A DNA stretch of 49,176 nucleotides, taken from positions 1 through 49,176 of the forward strand of contig JAJQEU010000054.1 in assembly GCA_021201535.1 (NCBI GenBank). The letters are read 5' to 3'. Origin of the DNA: Clostridiales bacterium. GTDB lineage: Bacteria; Bacillota; Clostridia; Lachnospirales; Lachnospiraceae. A program made the position numbers and the translations under genes. A model generated the notes under the pieces. The model was given only the letters and a program-made list of their open reading frames with translations, was not told where the DNA came from and ran no database searches. Below, in pieces: positions 1 through 8,509 of the stretch. The first letter of the stretch is position 1. Every line of letters begins with the position of its first letter.

Positions 1-1514
1 ACGCCGCTTCCAATGGTCACGCTGGTCAGACCCGTACAGTACAGGAACGCACCGGAGCCGATGGAAGTGACGCTGTCCGGGATATCTACAACCGCCAGGT
101 TACTGCAGTCTTCGAACGCAGAATCACCGATGATGGTGACGCTGTCCGGGATGGTCACAGCCGTCAGGCTCTCGCAGCACGCGAACGCAGCAAAGACGAT
201 GGTGGTGACGCTGTCCGGAATGACATACTCCCCCGTTTTTCCGCCCGGGCAGCAGATCAGTTCTGTTTGATCTTTGTTGAACAGCACGCCGTCCAACGAG
301 GAGTAAGCGCTGTTTTCCCCATCCACCGTGATGTCGGTCAGGCTTATGCAGAAACCGAACGCACAATCACCCATGGAGGTAACGCCGCTGCCGATGGTTA
401 CCTCGGTCAGGGCCGTGCAAGACACGAACGCCCAATTACCGATGGCGGTGACACTGTCGGGGATGGCCAGAACCGTCAGGCCCATGCACGACCCAAACGC
501 AGAATCACCGATGGTGGTGACGCTGTCCGGGATGGTCACATCGGTCAGGCCATTACACTCAAAGAACGCATGGTCTCCGATGGATGTGACGCTGTCCGGG
601 ATGACATATGCTCCTGTTTTCCCTTCCGGGTAGCAGATCAGTTCCGTTTGCTCCCTGTTGAACAGTACGCCATCCAGCGAAGAATAGGTTGTATTCTCTG
701 TATCTACGGTGATATTGGTAAGCTCCATACAATTATAGAACAACCGGCTGCCGATGGAGGTGACGCCGCTGCCAATGGTCACGCCGGTCAGACCCACACA
801 GCCATAGAACGCATAGTCTCCGATGGATGTGACGCTGTCCGGGATGATCATGTCGGTCAGGCTCTCACAGTGCGCGAACGCATAGTTGCCAATGGATGTG
901 ACGCTGTCCGGGATGGTCACATCGGTCAGGCCCGTGCAGCCATAGAACGTCCTTTCGTCAATGGTGGTGACGCCGCTGCCAATGGTCGCGGCAGTAAGAC
1001 CCGTGCAGTTGTAGAACGCCCGGTCGCCGATGATCGTGACGCCATCCGGGATGGTCACATCGGTCAGGCTCGTGCAGCCATAGAAAGCACGGCTGCCGAT
1101 GGAAGTGACGCCGCTGCCAATGGTCACGCTGGTCAGACCCGTACAGTTGTAGAATGCCCGGTCGCCGATGGTCGTGACACTATCCGGGATGGTCACGTCG
1201 GTCAGGCCCGTACAATGATAGAACGCATAAATGCCGATGGAAGTGACACCTTCATCAATCGTAACAGCGCTGATGGAGCGCCGATAGCTGTACCAGGGTA
1301 CGTCGGAGCGGGTGCTCCAATCCGCCATATCCCCGGTCCCGGAGATGGTCAGGACTCCGGTATCCGTATCCAGCGTCCAGGTCACGTTCTCTCCGCATGT
1401 CCCGCTTGTCGCATCGTCCGCGAGCGCTGCGGGCGCAAGGGAGAGGACAAGGCAGAATGTCAAAAGGACAGCCAGGGCCTTCCTGAACCTGTGCATGATC
1501 CTGTGTTTTTTCAT
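1..1514 (-). CDS. BspA-type leucine-rich-repeat secreted protein (partial, C-terminus off the left edge)
   Basis: The reading frame is open on the minus strand from an ATG at 1514 to the window edge, preceded by GAGGAGGAAAAG. The first about 33 residues are a signal peptide: basic MKKHRIMHRFRK, a hydrophobic AVLLTFCLVLSLA core, then an Ala-rich cleavage region. A BspA entry module (GTCGENVTWTLDTDTG) and many about 23-residue repeats follow, of the form DVTIPDSVTSIGDYAFYGCT (LRR_5). Two non-repeat cassettes near 280-310 and 640-710 resemble YSSLDGVLFNKDQTELICYP. The protein is predicted to be exported; LRR_5 proteins often mediate adhesion, but no ligand can be inferred. It is a close paralogue of the next gene, whose stop lies only 15 bases upstream of this start. 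Confidence 0.85.
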   Translation of the reverse strand, partial: MKKHRIMHRFRKALAVLLTFCLVLSLAPAALADDATSGTCGENVTWTLDTDTGVLTISGTGDMADWSTRSDVPWYSYRRSISAVTIDEGVTSIGIYAFYHCTGLTDVTIPDSVTTIGDRAFYNCTGLTSVTIGSGVTSIGSRAFYGCTSLTDVTIPDGVTIIGDRAFYNCTGLTAATIGSGVTTIDERTFYGCTGLTDVTIPDSVTSIGNYAFAHCESLTDMIIPDSVTSIGDYAFYGCVGLTGVTIGSGVTSIGSRLFYNCMELTNITVDTENTTYSSLDGVLFNREQTELICYPEGKTGAYVIPDSVTSIGDHAFFECNGLTDVTIPDSVTTIGDSAFGSCMGLTVLAIPDSVTAIGNWAFVSCTALTEVTIGSGVTSMGDCAFGFCISLTDITVDGENSAYSSLDGVLFNKDQTELICCPGGKTGEYVIPDSVTTIVFAAFACCESLTAVTIPDSVTIIGDSAFEDCSNLAVVDIPDSVTSIGSGAFLYCTGLTSVTIGSG

Positions 1515-1529
1515 GTTTCTTTTCCTCCT

Positions 1530-1700
1530 CTATAATAGAAATGACATTGTCGGCAATGACAACACCGATGACAAACTCTCGCAGCGAATGCTCCAGATGG
1601 CCGGAGAATTCAAAATCGTCCATTTCCCCGTACTGGAAATTACTTTCTCATATGTCCGGCTTTTTATGGAATCAATATTCATATAGTGGATGGCAGCAGC
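1530..1700 (-). pseudogene. Frameshifted relic of a BspA entry module at the 3' end of the 974-aa gene
   Basis: In the annotated frame this stretch gives a tail with no repeat character (TGKWTILNSPAIWSIRCES). Shifted by one base, from 1623, the same DNA reads MDDFEFSGHLEHSLREFVIG and then VVIADNVISI. That resembles the normal BspA segment MDDF...PWYSLRDSITSVII followed by DGVTSIG. The simplest reading is that a third BspA copy was deleted or frameshifted, leaving its start fused to the upstream gene. A chance resemblance is less likely because MDDF, SLRE and VVIADNV fall in the right order and spacing. Confidence 0.5.
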
Positions 1701-4454
1701 AAGCAGGGATTCGTTTTCCTCTCCGATCTCTATCGCCTCCCACTCTGATTCGCTGCCGCCATAGTATATGTCACCCAGGCTTTCGCAGCCATCAAACGTG
1801 CCTTCGCCAATCGAAGTAACACTGTCCGGTATGACTACGCTTGTCAGGCTGGTGCAGGATTCAAACGCATAGTCTTCAATAGATGTGACTGAAGATGGAA
1901 TCATAACAGTGGCCAGGCTGCTGCACTCGCTGAATGCATATTCTCCGATGTGCGTGACAGAACCCGGAATATATACGCTGACCAGGCTTTCGCATCCGCA
2001 GAATGCACCATTTGCGAGAGATGTGACGCTCATCGGGATTTTATAGAATACCGATTTTTTCCCTGCAGGATAGCAGACCAGTTCTGTTTTATCCTTATGA
2101 AACAAAACGCCGCATACGGAACAATAAGCCGGATTATCTGCAGAGACGCGTATTTCAGTAAGACTGCTGCAATATGCAAATGCATAATCGTCGATCGAGA
2201 GGACGCCGCTTCCAATCGTCACAACTGTCAGGCTGCTGCAGGCATAAAATGCAGCTTCACCAATTGATGTGACAGAATCGGGAATGATAACATCTGCCAG
2301 GCTGCTGCAGTATGCAAATGCAGCGTAACCGATGGAAGTAACACTATTGCCGATCGTAACGTCTGTCAGGCTTTCGCAGCTGTTAAATGCATAGTCTCCG
2401 ATGGATAGGACGGAATCCGGAATGATAATGCCTGTCAGGCTGCTGCATTCTGCAAATGCAACCACACCGATGGATGTAACACTGTTTCCGATGGTCACGT
2501 TTGTCAGACTGCTGCACATATAAAACGCACCTTCACTGATGGATGTAACGCCGTCCCCGATTGTAACATCTGTCAGGTTACTGCATCGATCGAATACATA
2601 CTCCCCGATGGAGGTAACAGAATCCGGGATCACAACTTCTGTGAGGCTGCTGCAGCCTGCAAAAGCCCATTCCCCGATGGATATGACAGAGTCCGGGATC
2701 GCCACACCTGTCAGGCTGCTGCATAAAGCGAATGCCCAGTCTCCGATGGATGAAACACCACTTCCAATTGTCACACTTTCCAGGTTGGTACAGTTAAAGA
2801 ATGCACCTGCACCGATGGAAGTAACGCCGTCTGTTATAACAACACTCGTGATAGATTCCTGCAGCGAATACCACGGAATATCGCTCAATGTATAATCATC
2901 CATCTCGCCGGTCCCCGAGATCGTCAGGATTCCGGTATCCGTATCCAGCGTCCACGTGACATTCTCCCCGCATGTCCCGCTGTAAACAGAACCGGTACTG
3001 TTATAGTGGATCGTAGCAGAAAGCAAAAGTTCATTATCCTCTCCAATTTCAATGGCTTCCCAGTCCGACTCACTGCCTCCGTAATATACGTCGCACAGAC
3101 TGGCGCAGCCATAGAATGCACACTCGCCGATAGAAGCAACGCTGGTCGGAATGACAATATTTGTCAGACTGACGCAATCTGCAAATGCATAGTCTCCGAT
3201 ATTTGTGACGGAAGCCGGGATCACAACATCTGTCAGACCGCTGCATTCATTGAATGCAAAGTCTCCGATATTTGTGACGGAGGCCGGTATTGTCACGTCT
3301 TCCAGATTCCCGCACCCGCTGAACGCGCCATTTCCGATCGATATAACAGTTTCCGGAATTTCACAGGAAGTTGCCTCTTTTCCGGCAGGATAGCAAATCA
3401 GTATCGTCTGATCCTTATCGAACAGTATGCCGTCTTCAGAGCTGTAAACCGTATGATCCGCAGTGACCAGTATTTCAGTCAGAGCACTGCATCCATCGAA
3501 TGCATAATCGCCGATGGACTCGACAGAAGCCGGGATTGTGATATCCGTCAGAGCATCGCAGTAATAAAACGCAAAGTCGCCAATGGATGCGACAGAATCC
3601 GGAATCACAATGCTCGTCAGGTTACATTGAGAGAAAGCAAAGATGTCAATGGATCTGACGCTGCCCGGAATGGTATAGGAACTGCCTTCTTTCCCTGCAG
3701 GATAGCAGACCAGCACGGTCTTGTCCTTATTAAACAATATGCCGTCCTCGGAGCTGTAAGCCGTACTGTCCGCTGACACCAGTATTTCAGCCAGACTGGT
3801 ACATCCATAAAACACACTGTTATCGCCGGAACCGATCGATGTGACGCTGGCCGGAATGGCAATGCCTGTCAGACTGCTGCATCCATCAAAGGCAGCCGTT
3901 CCAATGGTTGTAACGCTTTCTCCGATCGTGATTTCTGTCAGGCTGCTGCATCCTTCAAAAGCAGCGTAACCGATGGAAATAACGCCGTTCCCAATGATAA
4001 CGCTGCTCAGGTTTCCACAGTCATTAAAGACATAATCCCCCATGGATATAACAGAGTCCGGGATCACCACACCTGTCAGTCCGCTCCCATAGAAAGCAGC
4101 GTAACCAATCGACTCAACGGAGTCCGGAATGGTCACGTTTGCCAAATGAGTGAAATTGAAAAATGCTCCCTTGCCAATAGAGGTGACACCGTCGGAAATG
4201 ATAACACTGGTGATAGAATCCCGCAGAGAATACCACGGATTATCGGCGGTGGATTCAAAATCATCCATTATCCCCGTTCCGGAGATAGTCAGAACACCGG
4301 TATCCGTATCCAGCGTCCATGTGATATTCTCCCCGCATGTCCCGCTTGTCGCATCGTCCGCGAGCGCTGCCGGCGCAAAGGACAGGACAAGGCAGAGTGC
4401 CAAAAGGACAGCCAGGGCTTTCCTGAGCTTGTGTATGGTCTTGTTTCTTTTCAT
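1530..4454 (-). CDS. BspA-type leucine-rich-repeat secreted protein, 974 aa
   Basis: The start is placed at the ATG at 4454, preceded by AAAGGAGGAAAAGC, which gives a clean signal peptide (basic start, then ALAVLLALCLVLSFAPAALA). Two copies of the BspA entry module (SGTCGEN[IV]TWTLDTDTG) divide the protein into two halves, each followed by about 15-18 LRR_5 repeats (SVTSIGDYAF.GCSSL type). Two YYGGSES.WEAIEIGE segments close the halves. The last about 50 residues do not look like BspA. They read as an out-of-frame copy of the entry module and first repeat, so the tail appears to be a fusion or frameshift scar. The protein is predicted to be secreted and its ligand is unknown. A promoter lies upstream (4529-4557). 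Confidence 0.88.
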   Translation of the reverse strand: MKRNKTIHKLRKALAVLLALCLVLSFAPAALADDATSGTCGENITWTLDTDTGVLTISGTGIMDDFESTADNPWYSLRDSITSVIISDGVTSIGKGAFFNFTHLANVTIPDSVESIGYAAFYGSGLTGVVIPDSVISMGDYVFNDCGNLSSVIIGNGVISIGYAAFEGCSSLTEITIGESVTTIGTAAFDGCSSLTGIAIPASVTSIGSGDNSVFYGCTSLAEILVSADSTAYSSEDGILFNKDKTVLVCYPAGKEGSSYTIPGSVRSIDIFAFSQCNLTSIVIPDSVASIGDFAFYYCDALTDITIPASVESIGDYAFDGCSALTEILVTADHTVYSSEDGILFDKDQTILICYPAGKEATSCEIPETVISIGNGAFSGCGNLEDVTIPASVTNIGDFAFNECSGLTDVVIPASVTNIGDYAFADCVSLTNIVIPTSVASIGECAFYGCASLCDVYYGGSESDWEAIEIGEDNELLLSATIHYNSTGSVYSGTCGENVTWTLDTDTGILTISGTGEMDDYTLSDIPWYSLQESITSVVITDGVTSIGAGAFFNCTNLESVTIGSGVSSIGDWAFALCSSLTGVAIPDSVISIGEWAFAGCSSLTEVVIPDSVTSIGEYVFDRCSNLTDVTIGDGVTSISEGAFYMCSSLTNVTIGNSVTSIGVVAFAECSSLTGIIIPDSVLSIGDYAFNSCESLTDVTIGNSVTSIGYAAFAYCSSLADVIIPDSVTSIGEAAFYACSSLTVVTIGSGVLSIDDYAFAYCSSLTEIRVSADNPAYCSVCGVLFHKDKTELVCYPAGKKSVFYKIPMSVTSLANGAFCGCESLVSVYIPGSVTHIGEYAFSECSSLATVMIPSSVTSIEDYAFESCTSLTSVVIPDSVTSIGEGTFDGCESLGDIYYGGSESEWEAIEIGEENESLLAAAIHYMNIDSIKSRTYEKVISSTGKWTILNSPAIWSIRCESLSSVLSLPTMSFLL

Positions 4455-4528
4455 GCTTTTCCTCCTTTTTTCATAAAAAATAATGTGGTTGCTGATGTGT
4501 GACAAAAACATATAACCTATGATTTTTT

Positions 4529-4557
4529 ATTATACAAAATACCGAGTTTTCTGTAAA
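4529..4557 (-). promoter_or_regulatory. Sigma-A-type promoter for the BspA gene
   Basis: On the minus strand TTTACA (4552-4557) and TATAAT (4529-4534) are separated by exactly 17 bases. They lie about 75 bases upstream of the ATG at 4454. The -10 is a perfect consensus, so vegetative transcription of the BspA genes is likely. Confidence 0.7.
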
Positions 4558-4635
4558 TACCGTTCGCGAAACCAGAAGTACCATTCGGGTAAACTCTATT
4601 GCTTATACACGCACAGGCGAAGTCTGCAATTACGC

Positions 4636-4665
4636 TTGCCAGTCATACAGGCCATATGGTAAAAT
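4636..4665 (+). promoter_or_regulatory. Promoter for the skin-element recombinase
   Basis: TTGCCA (4636-4641) and an extended -10, TGGTAAAAT (4657-4665), are separated by 18 bases and lie 32 bases upstream of the recombinase ATG. The same TGGTAAAAT extended -10 recurs upstream of the other recombinase and of two small genes in the right-hand element. Confidence 0.5.
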
Positions 4666-4697
4666 AACTGCACGATTCGGGATGAGGAGGGACACCG

Positions 4698-6398
4698 ATG
4701 AAAAAAGACAGGGCAATCGCCATTTATTCCAGGAAGTCAAAGTATACCGGGAAAGGGGAAAGCATCGGGAACCAGGTTGATATGGCAAAAGAATACATTT
4801 CCATGCATTATCCCGATGAAACCCCGGATTCCGTGCTGGTATATGAAGATGAAGGGTTCTCCGGCGGAAACCTGAACCGCCCGCAGTTTAAACAGATGAT
4901 GGCAGAAGCAAAGTCCGGGAAAATCAAAACTATCATCGTATACCGTCTTGACCGTATCAGCAGGAATGTCAGTGACTTCTCCGGGCTGATCGAGGAACTC
5001 AACGAGCTTGATATTGACTTTGTATCCATCAGGGAACAGTTTGACACGGCAACCCCCATGGGCCGCGCCATGATGTACATTGCTTCTGTTTTTTCACAAC
5101 TGGAACGGGAAACAATCGCCGAGCGCATCAGGGATAACATGCATGAACTTGCGAAAACCGGCAGGTGGCTCGGCGGGACAACGCCGACGGGATATACCTC
5201 AGAAGCGGTTGAAAAAGTTTCAGTTGACGGGAAAATGAAAAAAAGCTGTAAGCTGAAGCTCTTACCGGATGAAGCTGCAATTATAAAGATCATTTTTGAC
5301 CTTTTCCTGGAGACAAAATCTCTGACCAGGACAGAAACGCAGCTGGTCTGTTCGGGGCTAAAAACAAAGCAGGGGAATTTCTTTTCCAGGTACTCTATCA
5401 AGACGATCCTGACAAACCCTGTATATGCCATTGCTGACACGGACATGTACCAATACCTGACGGACAGGGATGCAGACCTGTATTCAGATAAGGCGGAATT
5501 CGATGGAAAACACGCACTGATTGCTTATTACAAAACGATCCAGAAAAAGGGAAAAGCTTACATACACAACCCGATCGACAAATGGATCATTGCTGTCGGG
5601 AAACACGAAGGGATCATCGAAGGGAAGAAATGGATCGCAGCCCAGAATGAGCTGGAGAAAAACAAAGACAAGTCCTTCCGCAGGGACAGGATCAATAAAG
5701 CCCTGCTGACCGGGGTCATCTACTGCAGCTGCGGGGCCAGGATGGTCCCGCGCATCACAAACAGAGACACTCCCGGCGGGGAGCGTGTTTTTACATACCG
5801 GTGTGCGTTGAAAGAAAAGAGCCGCGGGACGGAATGCAGCCAGAAAAATGCAAACGGGAACATACTCGACATGGCTGTCATCGAAAAAATCAAAGGACTG
5901 AACGAAGACAGGGATGAATTCCTGAAGCAGATAAAAAGAGGGAAAACCATGTTTTCAGACCACAGCCGGAAAACCGGGAATGAACTGGACACATTAAGAA
6001 AAAAACTGGACGGGACAGAACAAAAAATTGCCTCGCTGGTCGACTCTATCCCTGAATTTCATGATAAAGCCTCCCGGGAACGGATCGCCGAAAGGATTGG
6101 TTTCCTGAACGAGGAAAGCGAACAGATTCAGATAAAAATACGGGATGCAGAGGCTGCCATGGCATGCAGCGAGGACAGCGGAATGGAATTCTCCCTGCTG
6201 GGGCAGATGATCAGTTCGTTTGCAGCTACTGTAGACGAAATGAACACAGACCAGAAAAGAATGCTGGTGAAAAGCATTGTCCGGAATGTTATCTGGGACG
6301 GGAAAGACGCCCACATTTTCCTGTTTGGGGATCCGGAGGAGCCCACTCAAAAAGAATTTAGTGCGAGTGTCGCATTTTCCACACATCGGCTGGCATAG
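4698..6398 (+). CDS. Large serine recombinase of the sigK intervening element, 566 aa
   Basis: The N-terminal resolvase domain (about 5-150) has the YSRKS motif with the likely catalytic Ser14 and the YRLDRISR arginine segment. A Recombinase domain (about 170-290) follows, then a zinc ribbon (about 340-385: YCSCGARM, later two more cysteines). A coiled-coil region at about 420-500 completes the large-serine-integrase layout. GAGGAGGGACACCG precedes the ATG. The family carries out site-specific integration and excision with no replication step. The last 50 bases overlap the stub of sigK, so the recombination site is at the gene's 3' end. By position it is the counterpart of SpoIVCA in B. subtilis. 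It probably needs a directionality factor for excision, and none is evident here. Confidence 0.92.
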   Translation: MKKDRAIAIYSRKSKYTGKGESIGNQVDMAKEYISMHYPDETPDSVLVYEDEGFSGGNLNRPQFKQMMAEAKSGKIKTIIVYRLDRISRNVSDFSGLIEELNELDIDFVSIREQFDTATPMGRAMMYIASVFSQLERETIAERIRDNMHELAKTGRWLGGTTPTGYTSEAVEKVSVDGKMKKSCKLKLLPDEAAIIKIIFDLFLETKSLTRTETQLVCSGLKTKQGNFFSRYSIKTILTNPVYAIADTDMYQYLTDRDADLYSDKAEFDGKHALIAYYKTIQKKGKAYIHNPIDKWIIAVGKHEGIIEGKKWIAAQNELEKNKDKSFRRDRINKALLTGVIYCSCGARMVPRITNRDTPGGERVFTYRCALKEKSRGTECSQKNANGNILDMAVIEKIKGLNEDRDEFLKQIKRGKTMFSDHSRKTGNELDTLRKKLDGTEQKIASLVDSIPEFHDKASRERIAERIGFLNEESEQIQIKIRDAEAAMACSEDSGMEFSLLGQMISSFAATVDEMNTDQKRMLVKSIVRNVIWDGKDAHIFLFGDPEEPTQKEFSASVAFSTHRLA

Positions 6399-6643
6399 GA
6401 ACTCAGACGTGTCGCCTTATCCGTTTGAAACGTAGACACGGCCTTGATCAGACCGATGGTTCCGATAGAGATCAGATCCTCCATGCTCTCTTCCGCGCTC
6501 AGATACTTTTTTGCAATATAAGCAACCAGACGCATATTCCGCTCGATCAATATATCCCTTGCCGCTTCATCCCCCTGACTCAACTGCTCCAGATAATACT
6601 TTTCTTCCGACGCATCCAGCGGTGATAAAAATGATTTCTGCAA
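6347..6643 (-). CDS. sigK: sigK 5' part (RNA polymerase sigma-K factor), interrupted
   Basis: Residues 1-90 match the first half of sigma-K. SSEEK-like residues are followed by GDEAARDILIERNMRLVAYI (region 2.1), DLISIGTIGLIKAV (region 2.2, core binding) and SSYASRCVEN (region 2.3-2.4). Homology stops at Asn90 (about 6374), and the last eight residues are read from the element. The normal continuation (EIL..., regions 3 and 4) is absent from the window. The start is taken as TTG at 6643 with GGGG upstream. An in-frame stop lies nine codons before it, so no long N-terminal pro-sequence like that of B. subtilis can be encoded, as in C. difficile. After excision the gene should be restored as late mother-cell sigma factor. 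Confidence 0.85.
   Translation of the reverse strand: MQKSFLSPLDASEEKYYLEQLSQGDEAARDILIERNMRLVAYIAKKYLSAEESMEDLISIGTIGLIKAVSTFQTDKATRLSSYASRCVENATLALNSF
6366..6385. other. Attachment-site junction, sigK side
   Basis: SigK homology ends at codon Asn90 (6374-6376) while the recombinase frame from the other side ends at 6398, so the crossover must fall close to this point. The exact core dinucleotide cannot be fixed without the partner site. Confidence 0.55.
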
Positions 6644-6780
6644 AGAAAGTACCCCGGTGAGTTCTTTCTTAACAGTTTATGAACGGGAAAAGCTCTGCGT
6701 GCCTTTCCCAATTTATTTATCTGCAAAGCAGAGCCGGAAAACCCTGACACGGTTTTCCGACTCTGTCTTTCACATAAGCT
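6644..6780. other. Intergenic: sigK upstream region and a hairpin
   Basis: Reading leftward toward sigK, a CATAAACTGTT stretch near 6670-6685 resembles the CATA-type -10 of mother-cell sigma factors, but no convincing -35 is seen. A strong hairpin lies at 6730-6764: CGGAAAACC pairs with GGTTTTCCG, extended by AGAG/CTCT. It sits 17 bases after the stop of the coiled-coil gene and probably ends that transcript, although it lacks a long T-run. Confidence 0.4.
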
Positions 6781-7119
6781 TTATGCAATATCCAGCTTTC
6801 TTTTAATGATGTCTACATCATTTTCTACAATATTCATGCGAATCAGGAGCATTTCCTTTTCGTGCTCAACCTGAAGTGCATCATCCAGTTTTCTCGACAC
6901 ATCCCGATGACCTTCCGCAATGAGTCGTATATTCCTGTTTGTTTCGTTCTCAAGCGTAAGTTCTACACTCTTAATACGCTGATCCATACCATCCAGGCGT
7001 TTTTCCACAACACATAGACGCCGATCCATACCATCCAGGCGCTTTTCCACAACACATAGACGCTGATCCATACCATCTACTTTTTTCAAAAGCAAATCAA
7101 GTTTTTCACTGTCTGTCAC
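6781..7119 (-). CDS. Small coiled-coil protein with 14-residue repeats
   Basis: The GTG at 7119 is preferred over an ATG at 7158 because AAGGGGGTGAT, a near-perfect ribosome site, ends six bases before it. The 112-residue product is highly charged. It has three 14-residue tandem units (DGMDQRLCVVEKRL, then near-identical copies), encoded by 42-bp DNA repeats at about 6985-7085, followed by more heptad sequence to the end. The whole chain is predicted to be one long coiled coil. There is no signal peptide or membrane segment. The function is unknown; repeat number could vary by slippage. It lies between the sigK stub and a GH53 gene with no obvious operon partner. Confidence 0.7.
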   Translation of the reverse strand: MTDSEKLDLLLKKVDGMDQRLCVVEKRLDGMDRRLCVVEKRLDGMDQRIKSVELTLENETNRNIRLIAEGHRDVSRKLDDALQVEHEKEMLLIRMNIVENDVDIIKRKLDIA

Positions 7120-7273
7120 GGTATCACCCCCTTTTCCTGTGACTGGCGCCGTATCCACAGTATATCAAATCATGTTATGGATAACAAGAAGCAATCTGCA
7201 CAGAATACGAATCCCCCATTTCATAGAATTTACACAAAAAAACTGCTGTCATTATGCAAAACATACAAATAAT

Positions 7274-7396
7274 AATAGGAAACGACTTAAGTCGTTTCCT
7301 ATTGCGCCGATCGCGGGCTGCGCAGGCAGCCATTCCCTGCGCGATCGTGTGCATAATATTTATAGTAAACGGCAAATATTTTTGACGTTTACTATA
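7274..7396. repeat. Highly structured intergenic block: 30-bp perfect palindrome plus two hairpins
   Basis: 7274-7303 is a perfect 30-bp palindrome with arm AATAGGAAACGACTT. At 7308-7349 CGATCGCG pairs with CGCGATCG around an inner hairpin (GGCTGC/GCAGCC). At 7361-7396 an 11-bp stem (TATAGTAAACG/CGTTTACTATA) immediately follows the GH53 stop and may terminate that gene. The palindrome could be an operator or a cruciform. It is not part of the GNC hairpin family in the right-hand element. Confidence 0.6.
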
Positions 7397-7398
7397 TA

Positions 7399-8457
7399 TT
7401 ATTCAGACGAACAGGTTTTATATGCGGTCAGCGTCTTCGTATACTGTAACTCATGTTCACCCACCTGTCTGGCCGCGCCGAGAGGATAGGCGTCCGGCAA
7501 TACGCTGCGCGTCGCATCCGGTTCCCAGTAAAAAATACCGAGTCCGCGCCCATCCGGTACTTCCCGTACCGCCTCCGCTGAGCGGAGGAGCAGCTGATAG
7601 GAATCCTCTTCCTCCTCATCCTCGCCGCCGATCTCGACAATCATAACAGGTCTGTCATATTTTTTCTCATACATGGACAGCCAGCCGGCCAGAGCCGCTT
7701 TGCTCCAACACTCCTCACGCGCACGAGCGGCTTCTTCAACGCCCATCTCCTTCTCATCGATCTGCATCTGCGCCCAGTACGGATAATAGGAAAAGCCTAT
7801 AATGTCTGTCTTTCCGCTGTTTGCGAAGAAATTGTCCAGAAAGGGTACGCACCAGGCTTCATTGTTTACCGTAGCCATATGTGTAATTACCAGGCAGTCA
7901 GGGAAAATCTCTTTCACGGCCTCATATCCGGCGTTCAGAAAGCGCACCAGCTGCTTCGGAGCAGTCTCCAGGCTTCCTTTCGGCCACATCATGCCGAAAT
8001 TGATCTCATTTCCGACCTGCACCCATTTAGGTTCAATATCGTTTTCCCGGAACAGGAGCAGCGCTTCCCTGGTGTGATCGTAAACCCGCTCTGTCAGTTT
8101 CTGATCGTCATCGTCCTTCCACGCCTTCGGAATGTCCTGAATCTGCGGATCCGCAAAGTGATCACTGTAGTGGAAATCAAGCATCAGATCCAGCCCCAGC
8201 GCTTTCACACGTTCCGCCACCTCCAGCACACGGTACATATCGCAAAAGCCAAGCATACATCTCTCGTTCTCGTTCTTCTGCCAGAAGTCTTCCTCAGGAG
8301 ATACAAAAATACGAAGCCGCACCGCATTCGCGCCCATATCCTTACAGGCGCGGATCGGATCTATCTGTTCGCCGTTCTCATCTACCCATCTGTAACCCAT
8401 CTGTTCTAACTGGCTGACCCATCCCAGGTCAACTCCATATGCAAACTTATCTGTCAT
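7399..8457 (-). CDS. Glycoside hydrolase family 53 (endo-beta-1,4-galactanase), intracellular
   Basis: The 352-residue TIM-barrel protein has the family start GVDLGWVSQLE, the segment ANAVRLRIFVSP, and the catalytic pair: acid/base Glu151 in VQVGNEINFG and nucleophile Glu near 275 in VMIVEIGGE. GH53 enzymes cut beta-1,4-galactan side chains of pectic arabinogalactan. No signal peptide is present, so the enzyme probably acts in the cytoplasm on imported galacto-oligosaccharides. AGAGGAATGAGAT precedes the ATG. It ends at a long hairpin and starts 52 bases after trpS, so read-through from trpS is possible. The specificity is inferred from the family only. Confidence 0.85.
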   Translation of the reverse strand: MTDKFAYGVDLGWVSQLEQMGYRWVDENGEQIDPIRACKDMGANAVRLRIFVSPEEDFWQKNENERCMLGFCDMYRVLEVAERVKALGLDLMLDFHYSDHFADPQIQDIPKAWKDDDDQKLTERVYDHTREALLLFRENDIEPKWVQVGNEINFGMMWPKGSLETAPKQLVRFLNAGYEAVKEIFPDCLVITHMATVNNEAWCVPFLDNFFANSGKTDIIGFSYYPYWAQMQIDEKEMGVEEAARAREECWSKAALAGWLSMYEKKYDRPVMIVEIGGEDEEEEDSYQLLLRSAEAVREVPDGRGLGIFYWEPDATRSVLPDAYPLGAARQVGEHELQYTKTLTAYKTCSSE

Positions 8458-8509
8458 ATCTCATTCCTCTCCCGGAAGGCCGGAAAATGTCACTCGACAC
8501 TCAGCTGAA

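Larger units (their letters stand above)
1..6375. mobile_element. skin-like intervening element in sigK (right end only)
   Basis: The segment carries a large serine recombinase (4698-6398) whose 3' end overlaps the point where SigK homology stops (about 6374), plus two BspA-type genes unrelated to sporulation. In Bacillus subtilis and Clostridioides difficile sigK is split by a recombinase-bearing skin element that is excised in the mother cell. The break here falls just after the conserved RCVEN residues, the region where those elements sit. Only one end is in the window; the sigK 3' half and the other attachment site must lie left of base 1. The total size is unknown. Confidence 0.8.

Noticed and set aside
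13-1535. Plus-strand frames across the first BspA gene (for example 267-1535, 422 codons)
   Set aside because: They are antisense shadows of the LRR repeats. They have no ribosome site, and the minus strand has a signal peptide and family repeats.
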